A stretch of 64,000 nt of DNA from Corynebacterium sp. HMSC05H05. Lineage in GTDB: Bacteria; Actinomycetota; Actinomycetes; Mycobacteriales; Mycobacteriaceae. The stretch is taken from positions 1 to 64,000 of the forward strand of contig NZ_KV788383.1 in the NCBI RefSeq assembly GCF_001807265.1, read 5' to 3'. Position numbers and translations under genes: made by a program. The notes beneath the pieces are model-generated. The model did not search any database and had not been told where the DNA came from. It was given only the letters and a program-made list of their open reading frames with translations. This document shows positions 53,756 to 61,508 of the stretch, in pieces. Each line of letters begins with the position of its first letter. The first letter of the stretch is position 1.

Positions 53756-56521
53756 TTAGCTGCTGCGGCGTGTGGCGCGCCTGCGTCCGCGCCGCGGGGA
53801 AGGCGCCTTTGCTTCTCGACGCGGCTCCGTCTCCGACTTCTCCACACGTGCGTTGGCGGCCGCTGCCGAGGTGGCATTGGACTTGCGCCCGGCGCGGCGG
53901 CGACCGCGGCGGCCCGCCGCCGGCTTCTCCTTCTTGGCAGGCTTAGCATTATCGGCGCCGGAGCCGGCGGGCGCTGCGGCGGTTTCCTGGGTGGCATCCG
54001 GGTAGTCCTCGCGGTGGGGGCGCACATCCGAGCGGGAGTTGCCGCGGGTGCGGCGCTTGCGGCGCGGTGAGTTGTCGAACTCCTCGACGGCCTCCTCGAA
54101 GCTCTGCTGCGGGGCCTCCTTTTTGGGGCGGTCTTCCCGCTCATTGCGTGCGTCACGCTGCTGGTCGCCCGTCTGGGGGCCGCGCCCGCGGTTGCCTCCG
54201 CGGCGGCCGCGGCGGCGCGTGGAGCGGCGTCGGCCTTCAGTGCCGCTGTCGGCAGCGTCGGGAGCGTCCGCAGTATCGGTGGTGTCCGCGTTGTCGGCAG
54301 CGGCGGTGTCTGCGTTGCTGTCGTCGCTGAAGATCGAGTTGAGCAGGTTGTCCATCTCGTCTTCGTTGAGCTGCTTGCGCTTGGAGCGGCGCGAGCCGCG
54401 CGACGGCTTTTCGCTACGGCCGGTGTCGCTTTCGGTGTGGGCACCGCGTGGCGAGTCGTGCTCCGCGTCCGCGTGCTTGTTCCGGCTGCGGGAGGAGCGG
54501 CGCTCGTCGTCACGCGAACGGCGCTTCGGACGCTCCTCGCGGCCGCGTTCGGAGTACGGGTCGTGCTCGACAGGATCATCGGTGACGATGATGCCGCGGC
54601 CGCCGCAGCACTCGCACTCGGTGGAGAAGGTCTCCAGCAGCCCGTTGCCCAGGCGCTTGCGGGTCATCTGCACCAAGCCCAGGGAGGTGACTTCGGAGAC
54701 CTGGTGGCGGGTGCGGTCGCGGCCGAGAGCCTCGTTGAGGCGGCGCAGCACAAGGTCCTGGTTTTCGGGCAGGATCATGTCGATGAAGTCGATGATGATC
54801 ATGCCGCCGATGTCGCGCAGGCGGATCTGGCGCACGATCTCCTCGGCGGCCTCCAGGTTGTTGGAGGTCACCGTCTCCTCCAGCGAGCCGCCGGAGCCGG
54901 TGAACTTGCCGGTGTTGACGTCGATGACGGTCATGGCCTCGGTGCGGTCGATGACCAGAGTGCCGCCGGACGGCAGCCACACGGTGCGCGACAGCGCCTT
55001 CTGCAGCTGCTCGTCGATGCGGTGGACCTCGAAGGCGTCCTTGCCGTCGTGTGCGGAGCGGTCGAACTTCTCCAGCCGGTCCAGAAGGTCCGGGGCGACG
55101 GACTGCACGTAGGCGTGGACGGTGTTCCACGGTTTGCGGCCGTCCACGATGAGCGACGTGAAGTCCTCGTTGAACAGGTCGCGCACGACCTTGACCAGGA
55201 TGTTCGGCTCCTCGTAGAGGGTGACCGGCTTCGCACCCTTCGACGCCTTTTCCTTCTCCGCCTGGTCTTGGATGGCGGTCCACTGGTTGTGCAGGCGGTT
55301 CACGTCGGCCGCGATGGCTTCTTCCGGCACGTTTTCGGCGGCGGTGCGGATGATTGCGCCGCCCTTGCCGGGCACGACGTTGTTCAGAATCTCCTTCAGA
55401 CGCTTGCGCTCCGGCGCCGGCAGCTTGCGGGAAATGCCCGCGCTGCGCCCGCCCGGCACGTACACCAGGTAGCGTCCGGCAAGCGAGATTTGGGTGGTCA
55501 GGCGCGCGCCCTTGTGGCCGACCGGGTCCTTGGTCACCTGCACCAGCACCTGGTCGCCGGATTTCAGCGCCTGCTCGATGCGGCGCGAGCGCCCGCCCAG
55601 GCCAGCGGCCTTCCAGTCCACCTCGGATGCGTAGAGCACGCCGTTGCGGCCTTGCCCAATGTCGATGAACGCGGCCTCCATGCTGGACAGCACGTTCTGC
55701 ACGCGGCCTAGGTAAATGTTGCCGATCATCGAGGACTGGCTTTCGGCAGTGACGAAGTGCTCCACCAGCAGCCCGTCTTCGAGCACGCCTACCTGGGTGA
55801 TCTTGCCGTGGCCGTCGTGGCGGTCGCGCTCGCGCACCACCATGTGGCGCTCCACGGATTCGCGGCGCGCCAGGAACTCGGCTTGGCTGACAATGCGGGA
55901 GCGTTTGCGCTGTTCTTCGCGCTTCTCGCTGCGGCGGCGGCGCTGCGCCTCCAGGCGCGAGGAGCCCTTGATCGCCTTCGGCTCTTCGATGACTTCGGGC
56001 TCTTGCGTATCGACGTCCTCCGGCGAAGCCTCGTCGATAGGCTTGGGCTCCTTCTCCTCGCTCGGGGCGGCCTGACGGGTAGCGCGGCGGCGCTTGCGCT
56101 CCGGCGCCTTGAACACGGGGGCGCGGTTGGTGGTTTCCTCCGGCACCGGGGTGATCTCCGGCTCCACGTCGGTGAGCGGGCTCTCGCGCAGGTCAGCCTC
56201 GACCTTCTCCTCGATCTGGTGGATCTCGTTTTCCACATCCTTGCGCACGCGCTGGCGGATCTTCTCGTCCGCGGCGTCTGCGCTTTCGTCGGCGCCTGCG
56301 TTGTCGGCGGCTTCGGCGGAGTTCGCGAGCGCGTCGAGAAGCTGCTCGCTCTCAGCGCGCGTCAACGTGGACTGCGCCACCTTGACCACGCCGAGCTCCG
56401 ACAGCGCAACCACGAGCTCCTTCGACGGCACGCCGAGGGCCTTCGCCAGGGTGAACACGCGGGTTTTCTCCGCCAGCTGAGAACGGTCGAATGCGGCATA
56501 AATATTCTTGTGACCAGCCAA
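53756..56521 (-). CDS. rne: Ribonuclease E/G family protein
   Basis: A 921-residue RNase E/G, the main mRNA-decay and rRNA-processing endonuclease. An N-terminal part with a VFTLAKALGVPSKELV segment (IF2-N-like, about 22-60) and an acidic stretch is followed by the S1 domain (around residues 263-310, NIYLGRVQNVLSSMEAAFID), the DNase I-like catalytic region with IIIDFIDM, and the zinc-link ECECCGGRG. The last 230 residues are charged, R/E-rich and disordered, probably the degradosome or RNA-binding scaffold. The start appears to be a TTG at 56521 with a distant GGAG, so the exact N-terminus is uncertain. Confidence 0.93.
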   Translation of the reverse strand: MAGHKNIYAAFDRSQLAEKTRVFTLAKALGVPSKELVVALSELGVVKVAQSTLTRAESEQLLDALANSAEAADNAGADESADAADEKIRQRVRKDVENEIHQIEEKVEADLRESPLTDVEPEITPVPEETTNRAPVFKAPERKRRRATRQAAPSEEKEPKPIDEASPEDVDTQEPEVIEEPKAIKGSSRLEAQRRRRSEKREEQRKRSRIVSQAEFLARRESVERHMVVRERDRHDGHGKITQVGVLEDGLLVEHFVTAESQSSMIGNIYLGRVQNVLSSMEAAFIDIGQGRNGVLYASEVDWKAAGLGGRSRRIEQALKSGDQVLVQVTKDPVGHKGARLTTQISLAGRYLVYVPGGRSAGISRKLPAPERKRLKEILNNVVPGKGGAIIRTAAENVPEEAIAADVNRLHNQWTAIQDQAEKEKASKGAKPVTLYEEPNILVKVVRDLFNEDFTSLIVDGRKPWNTVHAYVQSVAPDLLDRLEKFDRSAHDGKDAFEVHRIDEQLQKALSRTVWLPSGGTLVIDRTEAMTVIDVNTGKFTGSGGSLEETVTSNNLEAAEEIVRQIRLRDIGGMIIIDFIDMILPENQDLVLRRLNEALGRDRTRHQVSEVTSLGLVQMTRKRLGNGLLETFSTECECCGGRGIIVTDDPVEHDPYSERGREERPKRRSRDDERRSSRSRNKHADAEHDSPRGAHTESDTGRSEKPSRGSRRSKRKQLNEDEMDNLLNSIFSDDSNADTAAADNADTTDTADAPDAADSGTEGRRRSTRRRGRRGGNRGRGPQTGDQQRDARNEREDRPKKEAPQQSFEEAVEEFDNSPRRKRRTRGNSRSDVRPHREDYPDATQETAAAPAGSGADNAKPAKKEKPAAGRRGRRRAGRKSNATSAAAANARVEKSETEPRREAKAPSPRRGRRRATRRSS

Positions 56522-56643
56522 TGTGCGTCACTCTCCAATTTTGCTCAGCCGCAGCCCGCTGGGGCGGGCCGGGCGCTGGCACATCGGTGCCGAAAGCGGC
56601 CGCGCGGCGAACCCCACGGTGCGGTACATGTGAAAGTTTCCTA

Positions 56644-56661
56644 GCGCCGCGAGCGCGGCGC
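56644..56661. repeat. GC-rich hairpin in the rne upstream region
   Basis: An 18-base near-perfect palindrome GCGCCGCGAGCGCGGCGC (8-bp arms, 2-base centre), between TetR (ends 56710) and rne (starts 56521). No U-run follows on either strand. It may stop or pause TetR transcription or structure the rne 5' leader, which in E. coli rne controls its own expression. Confidence 0.5.
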
Positions 56662-56709
56662 CTGCGCCCACCATTGTGGCACAGCGCAGACTGGGGTGCG
56701 GGGCGAGGA

Positions 56710-57270
56710 CTACTTCTCGGCCAGCCGCAGCAGATCCGCCACGGCAGCGACGGGGGCGTTCTCGTGGCTTTCGGTCAGCGCCGCCCCCACCACGATCTGC
56801 AGCACGCGCGCGGCGTTGAAATCCACGCCGGCGCGCTGCAACAGGTCCGCAATGAGCCGCTTCACCTCTTCCAGGGCGCGGCGGACGTATTCGCCAACCT
56901 CGTCGGCTTCACGGTGCGCCTCGACGAAGGCGGTGACCACCGCGCCCGCGCGCTCCGGCTGTCCGCAGGCCACCACGTCGACGACGGCTTCCGCCAGCTG
57001 CACCGGGTCCGAGAGATCCACTTCTTGCGCTGTTGCGCGCTCGTAGGCGTCGATACGCCCCTGCACGAGCCGCTCGAAGCAGGTGGCCACGAGCTTGTTG
57101 CGTGAGGAGTAGTAGTAGCCGATGGAGCCGACCGGCACCGACGCCACTGCCGCGACCTGCCGATGCGTCAGCCCCTTCACCCCTTCAGTAAGCAACAGGC
57201 CGATCGCCGCATCCAGGATCGCAGAGCGCTTCTCCACCGCCCGTGCCTGCTCGCTGCGAGATGCCACCAC
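56710..57270 (-). CDS. TetR-family transcriptional regulator
   Basis: A 186-residue TetR regulator. The N-terminal helix-turn-helix (about 15-60) has AAIGLLLTEGVKGLTHRQVAAVASVPVGSIGYYY, typical of the class; the C-terminal part is a helical ligand domain. The start is set to the GTG at 57270, which has GAAAGG six bases ahead; a TTG two codons upstream and a GTG one codon downstream are alternatives. It stands alone between ndk (with terminator) and rne. No paired target gene is divergent from it. Confidence 0.85.
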   Translation of the reverse strand: MVASRSEQARAVEKRSAILDAAIGLLLTEGVKGLTHRQVAAVASVPVGSIGYYYSSRNKLVATCFERLVQGRIDAYERATAQEVDLSDPVQLAEAVVDVVACGQPERAGAVVTAFVEAHREADEVGEYVRRALEEVKRLIADLLQRAGVDFNAARVLQIVVGAALTESHENAPVAAVADLLRLAEK

Positions 57271-57360
57271 CGTCAACCTTTCTCACTATGCGGATTACAT
57301 GCAACTCTATTTATACAACAGTTGGTCCGGCGCGGCCGAAATTCCCCCGCCTGAGACGTG

Positions 57361-57392
57361 AAAAAACACCGCAGCCAGGCGGCTGCGGTGTT
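57361..57392 (-). terminator. ndk terminator
   Basis: A perfect 12-bp stem (57365-57376 with 57381-57392) and AGGC tetraloop; the A-run at 57361-57366 reads as a U-run on the minus strand. It ends ndk, 14 bases after its stop codon. Confidence 0.9.
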
Positions 57393-57405
57393 GGAAAACA
57401 CGCGC

Positions 57406-57816
57406 TTAGAGGTTCGGGAACCAGATGCCGATCTCGCGCTCGGCGGACTCCGGCGAGTCGGAACCGTGCACAACGTTCTCCGCCACAGACAGTGCGAAGT
57501 CGCCGCGGATGGTGCCCGGGGTGGCCTTGGACACCGGGTCGGTGCCGCCGGCCAGCTGGCGCCACGCCTCGATGGCGCGCTCACCCTCGACGATGCCTGC
57601 AACCAGCGGGGCGGAGGTGATGAAGTCCACCAGCTCGCCGAAGAACGGCTTGTCCTTGTGCTCCGCGTAGTGCTTCTCAGCGGTCTCGCGGTCTGCGGTG
57701 CGCAGGTCCAGCTCAACCAGCTTCAGGCCCTTGCGCTCGATGCGGGAGATGATGTCGCCGACGTGGCCGTTTGCAACACCGTCGGGCTTGATCAGGATCA
57801 GAGTGCGTTCAGTCAT
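57406..57816 (-). CDS. ndk: Nucleoside diphosphate kinase
   Basis: A 136-residue Ndk that transfers the terminal phosphate between nucleoside triphosphates and diphosphates. [13 protein letters not shown] starts it, and [20 protein letters not shown] carries the catalytic histidine in the H-G-S-D motif. A TAAGAT box (57825-57830, minus) lies eight bases before the ATG. It is followed by a strong terminator. Confidence 0.97.
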   Translation of the reverse strand: MTERTLILIKPDGVANGHVGDIISRIERKGLKLVELDLRTADRETAEKHYAEHKDKPFFGELVDFITSAPLVAGIVEGERAIEAWRQLAGGTDPVSKATPGTIRGDFALSVAENVVHGSDSPESAEREIGIWFPNL

Positions 57817-57824
57817 AGCCCAAA

Positions 57825-57830
57825 ATCTTA
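57825..57830 (-). promoter_or_regulatory. -10 box of ndk (leaderless)
   Basis: TAAGAT on the minus strand, eight bases before the ATG at 57816. Confidence 0.5.
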
Positions 57831-57844
57831 CCCCAAAGTCGTAT

Positions 57845-58150
57845 TTACGCCTCGCGTACGATGCGCGCTGCGTCTTCCGGCGTGGTGTTGCGGAACCACA
57901 GCTGTACCTGCTGCACCGCCAGCTGGAAGTTGCCTTCCTCCTTCATGCGCAGGACGGTGGCGCGTTGTTCGTCGTCAAGCTCGGGTGCGACATCTTCGCG
58001 GCGTGTGTACTGCTCGTAGAACCCGAGCATCAGAAACAGCCCGGCGGCGACGATCGCCGCTGTGCCCACCCACCCGGGCAGGGTGGTGTAGACGGCCACC
58101 ACCGCGACGATGGAGAACACGGCGGCCAGGGCAAAACTCACGATGCGCAT
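57845..58150 (-). CDS. Small membrane protein with two helices (101 aa)
   Basis: A 101-residue protein with two hydrophobic helices near the N-terminus (about 3-22 and 27-46) and a soluble, charged C-terminal half ([14 protein letters not shown]...). I do not recognise it. The ATG at 58150 is preferred over one nine codons upstream, because TACGGT lies seven bases before it and the longer start would lie inside that promoter. It is divergent from the AMP-ligase gene, with only 25 bases between the start codons. Confidence 0.7.
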   Translation of the reverse strand: MRIVSFALAAVFSIVAVVAVYTTLPGWVGTAAIVAAGLFLMLGFYEQYTRREDVAPELDDEQRATVLRMKEEGNFQLAVQQVQLWFRNTTPEDAARIVREA

Positions 58151-58157
58151 GGGCCAT

Positions 58158-58167
58158 ACCGTAGCCT
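58158..58167. promoter_or_regulatory. Overlapping divergent -10 boxes
   Basis: TACGGT on the minus strand (58158-58163) serves the gene starting at 58150. TAGCCT on the plus strand (58162-58167) lies eight bases before the ATG at 58176. The two boxes overlap by two bases, so simultaneous use looks impossible. Confidence 0.55.
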
Positions 58168-58175
58168 TGTTGCCC

Positions 58176-59585
58176 ATGGTGCACAGCTCTCCCCTGCCGG
58201 ATGTCGCGCTGCCCGGCGTTCCGCTCGACCGCCTGGTCCCCCTCGGCGACCGGCCCGCGATCACCGAGTACGACACCGGCCGCACCATCACCTACGACGA
58301 GCTCGGCGCGCTCGCGGACGCCGCCGCCACCCGCATGCGCAGCCGCGGCGTGGGCCCGGGCAGTGTCGTTGCGCTGCGTCTGCCCAACTCCATCGACTTT
58401 GCGGTCGCACTGCTCGCCGTCGCGCGCACGGGTGCGGCGGCGTGCCTGATCGGGCATTCGCTTATCGACGTCGAAGCGTCGCGCCTTGCCACCCTCGCCG
58501 GCGTCACCCACCGTGTCGAGCCGGGCGATCTCGCCCCCGGGCCAGCTTTCAGCTTCGCGCCGGCGGACCCCGATTCGGTGGCAGCCATTCCGTTTTCCTC
58601 CGGCACGACCGGCCTGCCCAAGGGGGTGGAGCTGACCCACCGCTCCATTACCGCCAACGCTGTGCAGTTCAACGCGGCGCTGGCCGCCAGCGGCATCGGC
58701 GAGGGCACGCGGGTAGCCGCTCCCCTGCCGTTTTCCCACATTTACGGGTTAAACACACTGCTGTTGTCGTCGCTGGCCGCGGGCCGGCACGTGTTCACCG
58801 CCGCGCGCTTCGACCTCGGCGGGTTCGCGCGCGCCCACTGCGAGCACGACATCGAGCTGAGTTTCATCGCCCCGCCGATCGCGCTGGCGCTGGCGAACTC
58901 GCCCGCAATCGACCCGGCCGATTACGCCGCATGCGCCCACATGGTCTGCGGCGCCGCCCCCTTGGACGAGGCGCTGGCCCGCCGCGTGGAAGACCGCCTG
59001 GGCATAGTCATGCTGCAGGGCTACGGCACCACCGAGTCCTCGCCGGTGACGCACGTCGGCATCGCCGGCAAGTCCAACCCAGGCACCATCGGGTTCGCCA
59101 TCCCCAACACGGACTTCCGCGTGGTGGACATGGACACCGGCGCAGAAATCGCCGACGGTGCAGACGGGGAACTGCACGTCCGCGGCCCCCAAATCATGCG
59201 CGGCTACCTGGGCAACCCGGAGGCCACCCGCAACGCCATCGTGGACGGCTGGCTGCGCACCGGCGACATCGCGCGGGTGAACCCGGATGCGACGGTCACG
59301 GTTGTGGACCGCGCCAAAGACGTGTTCAAGTACCACGGGTTCCAGATCGCCCCAGCCGAACTCGAGGCGCTCCTGCTCACACACCCGCAGATCGATGATG
59401 TGGCTGTGGCCGAGCGCGGCGGGGTGCCGAAGGCGTTCGTCGTAAAGCAAGGGCTTTTGAGCGAAACCGAGGTGATGGAGTGGGCGGCAGCACGGGTGAC
59501 CGCCTACAAAAAGGTGCGCGCCGTGGCGTTTGTGGACGCGATCCCCCGCAACGCCGCCGGCAAGATTTTGCGCAAGGACCTTTAA
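58176..59585 (+). CDS. Acyl-AMP ligase (4-coumarate-CoA ligase/fatty-acyl ligase type)
   Basis: A 469-residue ANL-superfamily ligase that adenylates a carboxylic acid and usually passes it to CoA. Motifs: FSSGTTGLPKG (about 147-157), QGYGTTESSP, DGWLRTGDIARV and the C-terminal NAAGKILRKD with the catalytic lysine. It resembles 4-coumarate-CoA ligases and short fatty acyl-CoA synthetases; the substrate is unknown. It is compact (typical 500-550), because the N-terminal part is short. The ATG at 58176 follows a TAGCCT box by eight bases. Confidence 0.88.
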   Translation: MVHSSPLPDVALPGVPLDRLVPLGDRPAITEYDTGRTITYDELGALADAAATRMRSRGVGPGSVVALRLPNSIDFAVALLAVARTGAAACLIGHSLIDVEASRLATLAGVTHRVEPGDLAPGPAFSFAPADPDSVAAIPFSSGTTGLPKGVELTHRSITANAVQFNAALAASGIGEGTRVAAPLPFSHIYGLNTLLLSSLAAGRHVFTAARFDLGGFARAHCEHDIELSFIAPPIALALANSPAIDPADYAACAHMVCGAAPLDEALARRVEDRLGIVMLQGYGTTESSPVTHVGIAGKSNPGTIGFAIPNTDFRVVDMDTGAEIADGADGELHVRGPQIMRGYLGNPEATRNAIVDGWLRTGDIARVNPDATVTVVDRAKDVFKYHGFQIAPAELEALLLTHPQIDDVAVAERGGVPKAFVVKQGLLSETEVMEWAAARVTAYKKVRAVAFVDAIPRNAAGKILRKDL

Positions 59586-59592
59586 GCGCCCC

Positions 59593-60018
59593 CTACGTGC
59601 CCAAGTGCTGGGTGGTGAGGTAGCCGCCGCGCATGCGCTGGACAATCTCGGAGCGCATGCGGATGACGAAGTACCAGACGATGCCGAAGATGATGCCCAC
59701 CGCCGTCACGGACCAGTGGATGAAAAAGCCGAAGATCAGCGGGATCTGCAGCGCCAGGTCGATCCACAGCGCGGCCGGCTTCTTCTGGAAGAACGCCATG
59801 ACCACGTGCGCCAGCCCGATCACGGTGATATAGACCCAGTTGAAGGTGGTCCAGTGCTCGCCACCGTCGACTTTGAGGATGACGGTGAGGATAAGCAGAA
59901 CCGTGATGGCCTCCATGATCAGCGTGCCGGCGAGCACACCGGTCAGCCCCGACATCGGGTCCTTGACCGGCGCCTTGCCAGGGCCGAGCGGGCCCATCTG
60001 CTGGTTTTTGGGTGTCAT
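59593..60018 (-). CDS. DUF4233 membrane protein
   Basis: A 141-residue integral membrane protein with four helices (about 26-47, 60-80, 84-102, 106-123) and short polar ends. It matches DUF4233, a family found almost only in actinobacteria between folC and ndk. No function is known. Its start overlaps the folC stop (ATGA), so it is co-translated. Confidence 0.88.
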   Translation of the reverse strand: MTPKNQQMGPLGPGKAPVKDPMSGLTGVLAGTLIMEAITVLLILTVILKVDGGEHWTTFNWVYITVIGLAHVVMAFFQKKPAALWIDLALQIPLIFGFFIHWSVTAVGIIFGIVWYFVIRMRSEIVQRMRGGYLTTQHLGT

Positions 60019-61508
60019 TGCGGGTCCTTTCCAAACATGGCGCGGGCCTCGCCGGCGGTGACCACCGAGCCGGTGATAATCACGCCGGAGCCGGACTGCA
60101 CGCCCACCTCGGCGAGCGCCTCTTCCGCCAGCTCAACGGCGAGCTCGTAGGCGGATGGCAGGTGCTCCTCGACGTGCACGCGCTCGTCGCCGAAGACTTC
60201 GCGGGCGGTGTCCGCCAGCTCGTAGGCGTCCGTTGCGCGCGGCGAGGTGTTCTGTGTGATCACCACCTCGGTGAGCACGGGCTCAAGCGCCTCCATGATG
60301 CCCCGGGCGTCCTTGTCGCCCAAAATGCCGAGCACGCCGATCAGGCGGGTGAAGTCGAAGTCGCGCTCCAGCGCCGCCGCGAGCGCCTGGGCGCCGTGCG
60401 GGTTGTGGGTGGCGTCGATGAAGGTGGTCGGGGTGGCGCGCACGCGCTCCAGCCGGCCCGGCGAGGTGGTGGCGGCGAAACCTTCGCGCAAGGTGTCCGC
60501 GTCGAGCGTGCGTTCCGACGACGCGCCTAAGAACGCCTCCACCGCCGCCAGCGCCATCGAGGCGTTGTGGGCCTGGTGCGGCCCGGACAGCGGGATGAAC
60601 ACGTCGGCGTACTCGCCGGATAGGCCCTTGAGCGTGAGCGTCTGCCCGCCCACGGCCACTTCGCTGGCGGCCACGCCGAACTCCTGGCCGAAGCGGGCCA
60701 CCGGCGCGCCGATGTCGACGGTGCGCTCCAGGATCACCCGCATCGCGTCCTGTTCCTGCTGGCCGATCACGGCCACGGCGTCCGCGCTGCGGATAATCCC
60801 GGCTTTCTCGCCCGCGATCTCCCCAATCGTCTCGCCCAGGTAGTCGGTGTGGTCCAGGCCGACGGGCATGATCACGTCCACGTCCGCGTCGACCACGTTG
60901 GTGGCGTCCCAACGCCCGCCCATGCCGACTTCGACCACGGCGACGTCGACAGGCGCATCCGCAAAGGCCGCGAAGGCGAGGCCCACCATGACCTCGAAGT
61001 AGCTCATGGGCACGCCGGTGCGCTCGTCCACCATCTGGATGTACGGCTCGATCTCGCGGTAAATGCGCACGAAATCCGCCGGGTGGATCGGTTCGCCGTC
61101 GATGCCGATGCGCTCGGTGACGGACTGCAGATGCGGGCTGGTCGTGCGGCCCACGCGGTTGCCAAACGAGCGCAAAAGCGACTCCACCATCCGCACCGTC
61201 GAGGTCTTGCCGTTGGTGCCGGCGACGTGGATGACCTTGAAGGATTTCTGCGGCTCGCCGAGGAAATCCATGAGCAGCTCGATGCGCTCGAGGCTCGGGT
61301 CGATGTCCGTTTCCGGCCAGCGGGCGGTGAGCTCGGCCTCCACCTGCGCGAGCGCGACGAGGTCTTCCTCACTCACGCCGCGCGGGGCGAGCGCGTCGGT
61401 GTCGTTGCCCTCCCCCGGCGCGCCGAGGTTGAGCGTCAGACCGGCGTCGGTCTGCTGGATGTCGTACTGCTCGGGAAGTTCGGGCAGCTCAAAATCATTG
61501 TCCGCCAC
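60015..61508 (-). CDS. folC: Bifunctional folylpolyglutamate/dihydrofolate synthase
   Basis: A 497-residue Mur-ligase-like enzyme that adds glutamate to folates and makes dihydrofolate from dihydropteroate. The ATP loop is VAGTNGKTSTVRMV (about 94-107); VGLDHTDYLGETIGEIAGEKAGI and the C-terminal DATHNPHG match the family. About 50 acidic residues precede the normal start; the GTG at 61508 directly abuts the valS stop and has GGAGG five bases upstream, which supports this extended N-terminus. Confidence 0.93.
   Translation of the reverse strand: MADNDFELPELPEQYDIQQTDAGLTLNLGAPGEGNDTDALAPRGVSEEDLVALAQVEAELTARWPETDIDPSLERIELLMDFLGEPQKSFKVIHVAGTNGKTSTVRMVESLLRSFGNRVGRTTSPHLQSVTERIGIDGEPIHPADFVRIYREIEPYIQMVDERTGVPMSYFEVMVGLAFAAFADAPVDVAVVEVGMGGRWDATNVVDADVDVIMPVGLDHTDYLGETIGEIAGEKAGIIRSADAVAVIGQQEQDAMRVILERTVDIGAPVARFGQEFGVAASEVAVGGQTLTLKGLSGEYADVFIPLSGPHQAHNASMALAAVEAFLGASSERTLDADTLREGFAATTSPGRLERVRATPTTFIDATHNPHGAQALAAALERDFDFTRLIGVLGILGDKDARGIMEALEPVLTEVVITQNTSPRATDAYELADTAREVFGDERVHVEEHLPSAYELAVELAEEALAEVGVQSGSGVIITGSVVTAGEARAMFGKDPQ

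Noticed and set aside
57277..57360. TetR operator palindrome in the gap before the TetR gene
   Set aside because: The AT-rich stretch around 57290-57325 looks promoter-like but contains no convincing inverted repeat.
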